The notes below the pieces were generated by a model that did not search any database, was not told the origin of the DNA, and saw nothing but the letters and a program-made list of their open reading frames with translations. A stretch of 64,000 bases of DNA from Clostridiales bacterium (GTDB taxonomy: Bacteria > Bacillota > Clostridia > Christensenellales > Pumilibacteraceae). Below, in pieces: positions 33,140 through 41,049 of this stretch. The stretch's first letter is position 1. Each line of letters starts with the position of its first letter. The position numbers and the translations under genes were made by a program. The DNA is taken from NCBI GenBank assembly GCA_022508505.1, contig JAFLVC010000001.1:186001-250000 (forward strand), read 5' to 3'.

Positions 33140-34426
33140 ATGGACCCATCTAATTTATCGACGCAAATGACATCCGCGCAGATAGGAATGATAATCGCGC
33201 TCGTCGCGCTCGTCCTTCTTTCCGCATTTTTCTCGTCTGCCGAAACGGCGTTCACAACGGTTAACAGGGTGCGGCTTCACACGCTCGAATCGAACGGAGT
33301 CAAGTGGGCAAAGCGCGCCGGCAAAATGATAGATTCCTACGATAAGCTAATCACGACAATACTTATCGGAAACAACATAGTAAACATCGTCGGCTCGTCG
33401 CTCGCGACCGTATTTTTCGTCAGCATAATCGCCAATCAATCGACGGCGGTTACCGTGTCGACGGTAGTCATGACGCTCGCCGTACTCATATTCGGCGAGA
33501 TAACGCCAAAGACGCTCGCCAAGGAACACCCCGAAGGCATGGTGCGCGTGTACGTCGGCGTTTTGTGGCTTTTGGAGGGGCTGTTCTTTCCGCTCACGTT
33601 TATTTTTTCGCAGTGGAAAAAACTGCTCGTCAAGATATTCAAGTTCAAAAAATCGCCCGGCATCACCGAGGACGAGCTTTTGACGTACGTCGAAACGGCG
33701 GAGAGCGAGGGCGGTATAGACGAGCACGAGTCCGAGCTCATTCGCTCGGCAATCGAGTTCGAGGATCTCGACGTAGGCGACATAATGGTTCACCGCGTGG
33801 GCGTTGCGGCGATTGCCGACACCGCGAGCGTGGACGACGTCGCCAAGGCGTTCCGCGACAACGGCTATTCGCGCATGCTCGTATACAGCGGCACGATAGA
33901 CACAGTCGTCGGCGTCATTCACGAAAAGGATTTTTTATTAGCGTATCTCGACGGCGCCAAAAGCTTTAAGCCGTGCATTCAGCCCACCGTCTGCCTGTCC
34001 GCCAATATGAAAATTTCGGCGGCGCTCCGCATGATGCAAAAGGGCAAAATCCACATGGCTGTCGTCGTCGACGAGTACGGCGGCACGAGCGGCATTATCA
34101 CCATGGAGGACATTCTCGAAGAGCTCGTCGGCGAAATCTACGACGAGCACGACGAGATCGAGGAGTTTATCAAAAAGACCGCCGAGGGCACGTTTATCAT
34201 CAACGGCAACGCGCCGCTTCTCGACGCGTTTGAATACATGGACGTCGACATAAGAGAGGAGTTCGAGTCGTCGTCGGTCGGCGGGTGGGTGACAGAGCTC
34301 ATGGAAAAAATCCCCGTCGCCGGCGAAAAGACGGACTACGCAAACATGCACATAGTCGTCACCCGCTCGACGCCCAAGCGCGTTGCAGAAGTGCAAATAA
34401 CCGTTTCGGAGCCGGAAGAAAAATAG
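33140..34426 (+). CDS. CNNM/CorC-family membrane protein with CBS pair
   Basis: 428 residues. A DUF21/CNNM membrane domain (~1-190) has hydrophobic segments around MIIALVALVLLSAFFSSAETAF; then two CBS domains (~205-330; DIMVHRVGV, VVVDEYGGTSGIITMEDILEELVGEI) and a CorC/HlyC-type C-terminal domain (~345-425). Homologues act in Mg2+ or Co2+ transport or homeostasis. The open frame extends upstream, but ATG 33140 fits the domain start. The best Shine-Dalgarno (AAGGGAG) is 14 nt away, so an ATT codon at 33128 cannot be ruled out. Confidence 0.88.
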   Translation: MDPSNLSTQMTSAQIGMIIALVALVLLSAFFSSAETAFTTVNRVRLHTLESNGVKWAKRAGKMIDSYDKLITTILIGNNIVNIVGSSLATVFFVSIIANQSTAVTVSTVVMTLAVLIFGEITPKTLAKEHPEGMVRVYVGVLWLLEGLFFPLTFIFSQWKKLLVKIFKFKKSPGITEDELLTYVETAESEGGIDEHESELIRSAIEFEDLDVGDIMVHRVGVAAIADTASVDDVAKAFRDNGYSRMLVYSGTIDTVVGVIHEKDFLLAYLDGAKSFKPCIQPTVCLSANMKISAALRMMQKGKIHMAVVVDEYGGTSGIITMEDILEELVGEIYDEHDEIEEFIKKTAEGTFIINGNAPLLDAFEYMDVDIREEFESSSVGGWVTELMEKIPVAGEKTDYANMHIVVTRSTPKRVAEVQITVSEPEEK

Positions 34427-34444
34427 CAGGCACAGGCACAGACC

Positions 34445-34496
34445 GATTCCCGTCGCGTGTTTACTGCCGTGATTGAATGAGGTTACGCCCGACGAG
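34445..34496. repeat. 52-nt repeat, inverted copy A
   Basis: Its reverse complement matches 35846-35897 at 42 of 52 positions; the two inverted copies flank the TtcA-like gene. Confidence 0.75.
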
Positions 34497-34529
34497 TTGC
34501 GTGACGTAATAATAGTAGGCACAGCTAAA

Positions 34530-34560
34530 AAAGCCGCGCGGCTGAACCGTGCGGCTTTGC
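34530..34560. terminator. bidirectional terminator
   Basis: A 12-bp stem AAAGCCGCGCGG/CCGTGCGGCTTT with one G-T pair and a 5-nt loop, between convergent genes; A-run on the left, T-rich on the right. Confidence 0.8.
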
Positions 34561-34586
34561 TTTTTGTATAATATAAAGTGGCGGCG

Positions 34587-35318
34587 TTACTTGTCGGTGT
34601 CGAAGATTTTTGCGATGTTGTTTCGCGTGGGATCGAGGATTGCCTTGTGCACTCTGTCGAAGGCGAAGGGCGCAATGCCGTTCATGTATTCGATTAGGTC
34701 CTTCATCGTTTCGCGTTTTGTCTTGCCGTCGGCGGGGCAGGGGTTTTTGATGACGGGGAGTCCGTTCTCTTTGACGAACGCCGCCGTTTCCTTTTCGCGA
34801 ACGTACAGTAGCGGGCGAATGAGCGTCACTTTCGAGCGGTCGAGGTACGACTTGGGCGCGAGGGTGTTGAGCCGCCCCTCGAAGATAATTCCGAGCAGAA
34901 AAGTCTCCACCGCGTCGTCGGCGTTGTGCCCGAGCGCGAGTACGTTGTAGCCGAGCTCGTTGAGCTTGCTGTCGAGTGCGCCGCGCCGCATCTTTGCGCA
35001 CAGCGAGCAGGGGTTCTTTTCGTGCCGCGCCTCGAACACGATTGGCTGTATTTCCGTCCTCACGATGTGAAGGGGCACGTCGAGCTCCGCGCAGAGCGGC
35101 TCGAGCGGCGAAAAGTCGGCGCCCGCTCCCGCGTCGATTACGACTGCGCAAAGCTCGAAGGGGTTGGTGCAAAACCGCCTGTACGCGGCAAGCCCCGCAA
35201 GGAGCGCCACCGAATCCTTTCCGCCAGATAGCCCGACCGCCACGCGGGCGTTTGGCTCAATCAGCGAAAAATCGCTGTCGCACCGCCGTATAAAAGACAA
35301 TAGCTTTTGTAGTTTCAT
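34587..35318 (-). CDS. TtcA-like tRNA 2-thiocytidine synthetase (PP-loop ATPase)
   Basis: 243 residues from the ATG at 35318. PP-loop SGGKDS is at ~31-36, CSLC at ~104-107 matches the TtcA CxxC cluster site, and NPCPADGKTKRE supplies a third Cys. GHNADDAVETFLLG is a family motif. TtcA-type enzymes thiolate C32 of some tRNAs using an iron-sulfur cluster. No ribosome site is seen, and the -10 lies 6 nt before the ATG. A longer frame to 35372 would contain the promoter and is rejected. Confidence 0.85.
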   Translation of the reverse strand: MKLQKLLSFIRRCDSDFSLIEPNARVAVGLSGGKDSVALLAGLAAYRRFCTNPFELCAVVIDAGAGADFSPLEPLCAELDVPLHIVRTEIQPIVFEARHEKNPCSLCAKMRRGALDSKLNELGYNVLALGHNADDAVETFLLGIIFEGRLNTLAPKSYLDRSKVTLIRPLLYVREKETAAFVKENGLPVIKNPCPADGKTKRETMKDLIEYMNGIAPFAFDRVHKAILDPTRNNIAKIFDTDK

Positions 35319-35324
35319 GAGGAC

Positions 35325-35353
35325 AGTATAGCATTTTATTGTGAAAAAGACAA
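35325..35353 (-). promoter_or_regulatory. promoter, probably leaderless (TtcA-like)
   Basis: Minus strand TTGTCT (35348-35353), 17-bp spacer, TATACT (35325-35330), then 6 nt to the ATG. Confidence 0.62.
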
Positions 35354-35402
35354 GCGGAGCAACGTGCCGCAAGCGGCTGCTAAGATAAGAGATAATAGGG
35401 AC

Positions 35403-35455
35403 AGTCCCTCAGTCTGCCGCAAGCGGCAGCCAGCTCCCCTTACACAGGGGAGCCG
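35403..35455. repeat. double-hairpin palindromic repeat, unit 2
   Basis: CCCTCAGT then stem CTGCCGC/GCGGCAG, then AGCTCCCCTT...AGGGGAGC. The arm sequence differs from unit 1 but pairing is kept. Confidence 0.8.
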
Positions 35456-35547
35456 AATAGTGGTCGCGCGGAGCGCGAGAATTAAATAATGCGGCGAAGC
35501 CGCGACCGCAATTATTCACTATTATCTATTCATTATTCATTTATTTC

Positions 35548-35598
35548 ACATCCCCTCAGTCGCCTTCGGCGACAGCTCCCCTTATTAAGGGGAGCCTG
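35548..35598. repeat. double-hairpin palindromic repeat, unit 3
   Basis: CCCCTCAGTC with stem GTCGCC/GGCGAC, then the same GCTCCCCTTA-T-TAAGGGGAGC palindrome as unit 1. Confidence 0.85.
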
Positions 35599-35600
35599 AA

Positions 35601-35650
35601 CAGTCCCTCAGTCAGCCATTCGGCTGACAGGTCTTACACAGGGGAGCCTG
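35601..35650. repeat. double-hairpin palindromic repeat, unit 4 (second hairpin decayed)
   Basis: CCCTCAGTC with stem GTCAGCC/GGCTGAC; the second hairpin keeps only its right arm (ACACAGGGGAGCCTG). It is directly adjacent to unit 3. Confidence 0.75.
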
Positions 35651-35661
35651 ATTGATGTAAG

Positions 35662-35710
35662 AGTGAATAGTGAATAGGTAAGGAAGCGCGGGAGAGAGAT
35701 GCCCGCGCTT
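35662..35710. repeat. 49-nt dispersed repeat, copy 2
   Basis: 48 of 49 bases identical to 32913-32961, in the same orientation and in the same place relative to a palindromic unit (unit 4 here, unit 1 there). Confidence 0.9.
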
Positions 35711-35845
35711 GACAGATTCCTCGACAAGCTCGGAATGACACTATGGGTACGACTGTGCCTTTCTTTGCGGCACTTCTCTTCAATGAGGGTATGCAACTAC
35801 TGTGTCATCCTGAGCGGAGTCGAAGGATCTGTTAAGTAACATCCC
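35711..35845. other. non-coding stretch, repeat-like
   Basis: Part of the 688-bp gene-free stretch 35319-36006. It contains GATTCCTCGACAAGCTCGG and CATCCTGAGCGGAGTCGAAG, strings of a type I associate with dispersed intergenic repeats in gut bacterial genomes; no second copy is in this window. No credible gene is seen. Confidence 0.35.
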
Positions 35846-35897
35846 TCGTCGGGCGCAACCTCATTTTACCGCGGCAGTCTACACACGACGAAAATCC
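35846..35897. repeat. 52-nt repeat, copy B
   Basis: Inverted relative to 34445-34496. A partial third copy (ACGACGGGAATC with a following hairpin CAGGCtgcGCCTG) lies at about 35948-35974, next to the promoter at 35972. Confidence 0.75.
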
Positions 35898-35971
35898 AAG
35901 CTGTGCTTGGTCGGGTGAAACGATAAATGAATAATGACTGTCCACATACGACGGGAATCAGGCTGCGCCTG

Positions 35972-36000
35972 TTGACAAGTGTGTCATTTTATGGTATAAT
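35972..36000 (+). promoter_or_regulatory. promoter, probably leaderless (TPR protein)
   Basis: TTGACA (35972-35977), 17-bp spacer ending TGG, TATAAT (35995-36000), then 6 nt to the GTG at 36007. Confidence 0.75.
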
Positions 36001-36006
36001 TACGCA

Positions 36007-36891
36007 GTGTCAAACTTAACCGATGGGAAAAAGGCTTTGGCGGACGGCGATTTTGCCACCGCCGAAAGAAAGCTTATTAAGGCGCTCGACCACCGTCCCG
36101 ACGACGGCGAGCTGTGGTGGTCGCTCATGCTCTGCAAGTTCGGATTCAAAAACGACGCCGAGTTAGAGAGCGCCGTCAAGGACAAATACAATCAAGCGGC
36201 GGAAAACGACGAGTCGCCTCCGCCCACGCCGTTTGACACGAGCTATTGCAAGAACGCGATAAAATACGCGACGACGAACAAGCGCATAGACTTCGTGACG
36301 CGCGTCAATGCGGAGCTTTCCGATATATGGAAGGAAAAGCGCGGGAGAGCGCTCAAGACAAAAACGCCCAAGAAAAAAACATACTCTAAGCCCGACGTGT
36401 TAAAGATAGCGTTGTACGCCACAACGTGCGTAGCGGCGGTCGGCGGGTTTTTAGGCGCGTACTCGGTGTTCGCGCACGCGACGTGGGCGCTGTGGACGGG
36501 GTTTATACTCCTCATACTGTTCTCGGCGGCGGCGTTCTTCATTCGCGGCGCATATAAAAAATCGGGCGGCACGACAAAGCTCGCCGACATACTTCTCGTC
36601 GCGGTGTTCGCGGCGACGGGCGCGGCGCTTCTTGTCGCAGGCATAGTCAAATCCAACCAAAACGTCATCATTCTCGCGGTGGCGGTGCTGGTACTAAGCG
36701 TCACGCTCGGCGTGTACAGACTGCTGTCTGGCGGCAGAGCCGAAGAAAAGAGCGGGTCGCGGCAATCCAAAAAAAGCGGACAAAAAACAAAAGCGGCGTA
36801 CGACAGGTCAAACGTCCTCGCCGCACAAAAAGACCACAATAAAAAGACGGGAAAGGGGAGACAAAATGTTTACCGAGACCAAGACGATTAA
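36007..36891 (+). CDS. TPR-like membrane protein
   Basis: 294 residues from a GTG placed 6 nt after the -10. Residues 1-~50 look like a tetratricopeptide-type helical pair (GKKALADGDFATAERKLIKAL), then a linker. About four hydrophobic segments follow at ~130-235 (ALYATTCVAAVGGFLGAYSV, WALWTGFILLILFSAAAFF, ILLVAVFAATGAALLVAGI, VIILAVAVLVLSVTLGVY), with a basic hydrophilic tail. No specific function is recognised. It overlaps the next gene by 26 nt. Confidence 0.7.
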   Translation: MSNLTDGKKALADGDFATAERKLIKALDHRPDDGELWWSLMLCKFGFKNDAELESAVKDKYNQAAENDESPPPTPFDTSYCKNAIKYATTNKRIDFVTRVNAELSDIWKEKRGRALKTKTPKKKTYSKPDVLKIALYATTCVAAVGGFLGAYSVFAHATWALWTGFILLILFSAAAFFIRGAYKKSGGTTKLADILLVAVFAATGAALLVAGIVKSNQNVIILAVAVLVLSVTLGVYRLLSGGRAEEKSGSRQSKKSGQKTKAAYDRSNVLAAQKDHNKKTGKGRQNVYRDQDD

Positions 36892-39616
36892 AAGATTGAG
36901 CGCAGTGCTCGCCGCGATTATGGTTTTGATTTTCGCGACGATGCCTCTTTCGGGCTGCAGCTTCGGCGGAACCAACGACAATCCGCCACCCGAAGTCACA
37001 TACTACACCGTCACGTTCGACACGCACGGCGGAAGCGCGGTCGAGCCCCAAACGGTGGAGGCGGGGTATACCGTCGCCAAGCCGACAAACCCTACAAAGA
37101 ACGGCTATAAGTTCGGCGGTTGGTATAAGGACGAGGAATGCCTCGACCCGTGGCACTTCTCATACGACACGGTCAACGACGATATCACTCTGCATGCAAA
37201 GTGGACAAAGTCGAACACTCCGTCCACCCCCGACAATCCCGATAACCCCGACAATCCCGATAACCCCGACAACCCGGATAATCCCGACAACCCGGATAAT
37301 CCCGACAATCCGGACAATCCCGACAATCCGGACAATCCCGACAATCCGGATAATCCCGATAACCCCGACGATCCGGACCCCGACGATCCGGACCCCGACG
37401 ATCCGGACCCCGACGACCCGACGCCTAATCCCGGCACGAGCGTTACGGCGACGTTCAACGTCGGCCGCGAAGCGCGCATTGCAGGCGTGAGCAATCCTGC
37501 GGCGCAGACTGTCGAGAGCGGCTCGACGCTCAAAGAGCCGAAGGTGTCGATTACAGGCTGCACTCTCGTGGGTTGGTATGTCGAGGGCGGCGCCCAAAAA
37601 TGGAATTTTTCGACAGATAAGTTGACGAGCGACACGACGCTGTTTGCGAAGTGGAACGGCACTATGCCGTCAGTTCCCGGCGGCTCCGATTTAGAGCGCG
37701 AAGACTACACGCCGACTTTGACAAACAACGGCAGCCTATACATACACTATCTTCGCGCCGACGGCAAGTACGATAATTGGCACATTTGGGCGTGGAAGAG
37801 CAAGAGCAGTTGGTTTGAAAGGACGGCTGTCGACAAGTCGGGCGCGATATTCGAGATTGAGCTTTCGTCGATAGGCGCGACAAGCGACGTTTCATTCCTC
37901 GTCGCGCTCGGGAATTGGGATATGAAGGACGGCGAGGCGAACAATACGCTCACGCTGTCCGACGCGCAGAAGGTGGGCGGAAGCTATCACTGGTATGTTC
38001 AGTCCGGCTACGTCGCGAGCGGTAAGCCGTATTTGACAAAGCTTGCAGGCGGTTCGGGCGGCGGCGGCTCGGGCGGAACGCCCGTCGACAGGAGCTTTGC
38101 GCAAAAGCTTCCCGTCATGAACACGGCGGAAAACACCGACGACATGGGCGTAGGCTATCAGATTTTCGTCGCCAGCTTTTGCGACAGCGACGGCGACAGA
38201 ATGGGCGACCTGCGCGGAATAATAAACAAGCTCGATTATCTCGACGCTCTCAACGTCGACGTTTTGTGGCTGACGCCCATTCAGGCGAGCAACTCCTATC
38301 ACGGCTACGACTGCTACGACTACTATTCCATAGATCCCAAGTTCGGCACAAACGCCGATTACCGCGAGCTCGTGTACAAGGCGCATCAGCTCGGCATGAA
38401 GGTCATAATGGACCTCGTCGTAAATCACACCTCGCCGCAGAACGAGTGGTTTTTGAAGTCGGTCGCGGGCGTTACCGAAACGGTTACGTACCAAGACGGC
38501 ACGACAAAGGTCATCGACTACACTAATTTTTACAGGTGGTCGGACACGAAGAAGTCGGGCAGATATTACGGCGCGAGTAACGGCAAGTATTTCTATTCGT
38601 CGTTCGGCAGCAGTATGCCCGAGCTAAACTACGACTATCAGGAAGCGCGCGACGCCATGGCGGACGTCGCAATGTATTGGATGGCGTACGGTCTGGACGG
38701 CTTCCGCATGGACGCAATAAAGCATATGTTTATGTGGGACGAGAGCACCAATGCGAGCGGCGACGTCATGGGCAGTCCGAGCGAGGCGTCGACAGGCTAC
38801 AACTTCAACCTCACCAAGGACGTCGAGTGGTTCAAAGAGTTCAATTACAGACTCAAAACAAAGTATCCTTACTGCTTCCTGCTCGGCGAGAACTTGACGG
38901 GCGATCCCACCTACGTCGCGCCCTTCTATGCCGGCATGGACAGCTTGTTCGACTTCAACACATATTACGACCTTCCGGCTCGTATCGCAAACGGCGGAGC
39001 GAGCGCCGCGGCGACTGCGTTCAATAACAACGCGGCAAAGTACGAAAGCGCGCGTAACGGTGCAGGTCGCGCCATCAACTCCATGATAACCTCCAACCAC
39101 GACGTAGCGCGTCTCGCGTATAAGCTGGACAAAAATACCGACTATCAAAAGGCGTACTTCGCCGTCATAATGACCTTGCCCGGGCTGAGCTGGATATACT
39201 ACGGCGACGAACTCGGCATGTACAGTGAAAACAAAAACGACGACAGAATGTACCGTCAGCCGATGAAGTGGACGTCGTCTTGGGCGAACATGGCGCTTCC
39301 GAGCGGGGTGCCCAACAATCACTACGACGACAACCTCGCGAGCGCGGAGGACCAAGCAAAGAACGGCAGCTCTCTGCTTTCGTACGTCCGCTCGCTGACC
39401 AAGCTTCGCAACGACTATCCCGCGCTAATCCACGGCACGGCGGTCTGCGGCACGCAGGACGGCATGCTCAAAATAACGGTCACCGCCGGCGATCAAGTAA
39501 TCACCGTTTTCCACAACCTCTCGTCGAGCGCAAAGACGGCGCAGGGCTCCGGCAAGATTATCTTCGGCACGGCAAACGTCGCCGCCTACGGCACAGTTGC
39601 TTACTCCAATAAGTGA
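36866..39616 (+). CDS. modular GH13 alpha-amylase-type lipoprotein
   Basis: 916 residues. Lipobox LSGC (Cys ~31). An InlB_B/Listeria-Bacteroides-type repeat (~48-113; VTFDTHGG...GWYKDE...ITLHAKW), an Asn-Pro-Asp linker (~121-167), a second related beta repeat (~193-261), a CBM41/pullulanase-associated-like domain (~285-395; LYIHYLRADGKYDNWHIWAW), a Gly-rich hinge, then the GH13 barrel (~425-850) with DLVVNH, GFRMDAIKH (nucleophile Asp ~613), LLGEN (acid/base Glu ~672) and SNHD (~740-743). It would degrade starch- or pullulan-like alpha-glucans at the cell surface. RBS GGGGAG precedes the ATG. Confidence 0.93.
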   Translation: MFTETKTIKRLSAVLAAIMVLIFATMPLSGCSFGGTNDNPPPEVTYYTVTFDTHGGSAVEPQTVEAGYTVAKPTNPTKNGYKFGGWYKDEECLDPWHFSYDTVNDDITLHAKWTKSNTPSTPDNPDNPDNPDNPDNPDNPDNPDNPDNPDNPDNPDNPDNPDNPDNPDDPDPDDPDPDDPDPDDPTPNPGTSVTATFNVGREARIAGVSNPAAQTVESGSTLKEPKVSITGCTLVGWYVEGGAQKWNFSTDKLTSDTTLFAKWNGTMPSVPGGSDLEREDYTPTLTNNGSLYIHYLRADGKYDNWHIWAWKSKSSWFERTAVDKSGAIFEIELSSIGATSDVSFLVALGNWDMKDGEANNTLTLSDAQKVGGSYHWYVQSGYVASGKPYLTKLAGGSGGGGSGGTPVDRSFAQKLPVMNTAENTDDMGVGYQIFVASFCDSDGDRMGDLRGIINKLDYLDALNVDVLWLTPIQASNSYHGYDCYDYYSIDPKFGTNADYRELVYKAHQLGMKVIMDLVVNHTSPQNEWFLKSVAGVTETVTYQDGTTKVIDYTNFYRWSDTKKSGRYYGASNGKYFYSSFGSSMPELNYDYQEARDAMADVAMYWMAYGLDGFRMDAIKHMFMWDESTNASGDVMGSPSEASTGYNFNLTKDVEWFKEFNYRLKTKYPYCFLLGENLTGDPTYVAPFYAGMDSLFDFNTYYDLPARIANGGASAAATAFNNNAAKYESARNGAGRAINSMITSNHDVARLAYKLDKNTDYQKAYFAVIMTLPGLSWIYYGDELGMYSENKNDDRMYRQPMKWTSSWANMALPSGVPNNHYDDNLASAEDQAKNGSSLLSYVRSLTKLRNDYPALIHGTAVCGTQDGMLKITVTAGDQVITVFHNLSSSAKTAQGSGKIIFGTANVAAYGTVAYSNK
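37226..37366 (+). repeat. 9-bp coding tandem repeat (Asn-Pro-Asp)n
   Basis: About 15 successive copies of a 9-bp unit (AAYCCSGAY type) encode the NPD linker of the amylase lipoprotein; a further DPDPDD stretch follows to about 37420. Synonymous variation between copies shows it is not a recent perfect expansion. Confidence 0.9.
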
Positions 39617-40296
39617 TTATGAATTTCGTTTTTGACTTATATAACACACTTATAGACATACGCACCGACGAGCGCAGGCAAGAGACCTGGACGCCGGTTG
39701 TCGAGTACTTTAAGGCGCACGGCATGAAGCGCGTCGACGAGCGCTCGCTCGCCGAAAGCTACGAAAGGTATTGGAAGCTGTTCGAGGAACGCGCAAAGGC
39801 GGAGCGCGTGTACGTGTATCCCGAGTGCGACGCGGTGTCGGTGTTCGAGAGCATGGCGCGCGCGGCGGGCGGCAAATTGTCGCGGTCGCAGGCGGAGGAA
39901 GCGCTCAAGATCGCGCGGCGGGCGTCGATTGTGTGGCTTAGGCCGTTCGACGGGGTTAAAGAGCTTCTCGAAAAATTGCGCGAGCGCGGTGCAAAGCTGT
40001 ATCTTCTGTCCAACGCGCAGGCGGCGTTCGTGTACGACGAGATAAAAGACTGCGGTCTGGACGGAGTATTCGACGGCGTGCTTATAAGCTCGGAGTGCGG
40101 TTGCAGAAAGCCGGACAAGGCGTTTTTCGGAATTCTGTTCGATAAGTACGATTTGGACAAGAGCGCGACCGTCATGGTGGGCGACGACGCCCAAAACGAC
40201 GTGCACGGCGCACACGCGTTCGGAATAGAAGCGGTGTGGGCAGGCGGCGGCGCGGTCGCACACGAAAAGGAGTTGCTCGACATCATCGGCGCTTGA
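39613..40296 (+). CDS. HAD hydrolase, haloacid-dehalogenase-like
   Basis: 227 residues. The GTG at 39613 overlaps the amylase stop (GTGA); an ATG two codons on (39619) is the alternative. Motif I reads FDLYNTLID, where the second Asp of DxDxT is Tyr, as in L-2-haloacid-dehalogenase-type HADs. LLSNAQ (motif II), CRKPDKAFF (III) and MVGDDAQNDV (IV) are intact. Function within the amylase unit is unclear. Confidence 0.85.
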   Translation: MIMNFVFDLYNTLIDIRTDERRQETWTPVVEYFKAHGMKRVDERSLAESYERYWKLFEERAKAERVYVYPECDAVSVFESMARAAGGKLSRSQAEEALKIARRASIVWLRPFDGVKELLEKLRERGAKLYLLSNAQAAFVYDEIKDCGLDGVFDGVLISSECGCRKPDKAFFGILFDKYDLDKSATVMVGDDAQNDVHGAHAFGIEAVWAGGGAVAHEKELLDIIGA

Positions 40297-40349
40297 TAAT
40301 TCGACTGCCGAAACGGCAAACAGACAGTAACCGCAAAGGAGATACAAAA

Positions 40350-41024
40350 TTGGGAAAACGCGGAGTGATTTTCGATCTCGACGGAACGCTTTTAAACACA
40401 CTCGACGACCTGACGGCGGCAGTCAATCACGCGCTGAACGGACCGAAGCTCGACGTTTCGTGCGTGCGCAAGCTCGTCGGGAACGGCGTGCCCAAATTGA
40501 TTTCTCGCGCGCTCAACGTGACGCACGGAAAAGCACCCGACGAAACAGACCGTCCCGACGGGTTTGACGAATGCCTGAAAAGCTTCACCGCGTACTACAA
40601 CGTCCACAGCATGGACTTGACCGCGCCGTACGAGGGCGCTCGGGAAATGCTTGCGGCGGTCGCCGCGCGCGGGGCTAAGACGGCGATTGTTACAAACAAG
40701 TACGACGGCGCGGCGCAAAAACTTAAAGACAAGTTTTTCGGCTGCGTGGACGTGATTGTCGGCGCGGCGGACGGGATCAAACCGAAGCCCGCGCCCGACG
40801 GAACGCTCAAGGCGATAGAGGCTATTGGCGTAAAAAAGGAAAACTGCGTGTACGTCGGCGACGGCGAGACCGACGTCATGACGGCGAAAAACTGCGGCAT
40901 ACCCGTCGTCGCCGTCACTTGGGGGTTCCGCGACCGCGAAGAGATAGAACCGCTTGGGCCCGACTACATAATAGACAGCCCGAACGAGTTGGCGGGCGTT
41001 TTGGAAAAGCACGGATTGCTGTAA
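40350..41024 (+). CDS. phosphoglycolate phosphatase-like HAD hydrolase
   Basis: 224 residues from a TTG, chosen because AAAGGAGA lies 6-7 nt upstream and no ATG fits. FDLDGTLLNTLDDLTAAVNHAL is the Gph signature; AIVTNK, KPKPAPDG and YVGDGETDV complete the HAD motifs. It probably removes 2-phosphoglycolate or a similar by-product. Confidence 0.88.
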   Translation: MGKRGVIFDLDGTLLNTLDDLTAAVNHALNGPKLDVSCVRKLVGNGVPKLISRALNVTHGKAPDETDRPDGFDECLKSFTAYYNVHSMDLTAPYEGAREMLAAVAARGAKTAIVTNKYDGAAQKLKDKFFGCVDVIVGAADGIKPKPAPDGTLKAIEAIGVKKENCVYVGDGETDVMTAKNCGIPVVAVTWGFRDREEIEPLGPDYIIDSPNELAGVLEKHGLL

Positions 41025-41049
41025 GAATTCGAAACACGAGGAGTTGGAA

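Noticed and set aside
32846-35710. CRISPR-like appearance of the intergenic repeats
   Set aside because: Copies are palindromic, irregularly spaced and without unique spacers or cas genes.
37226-37366. CRISPR-like or satellite DNA at the NPD repeat
   Set aside because: The 9-bp unit is in frame and codes for a linker in a well-supported GH13 lipoprotein.
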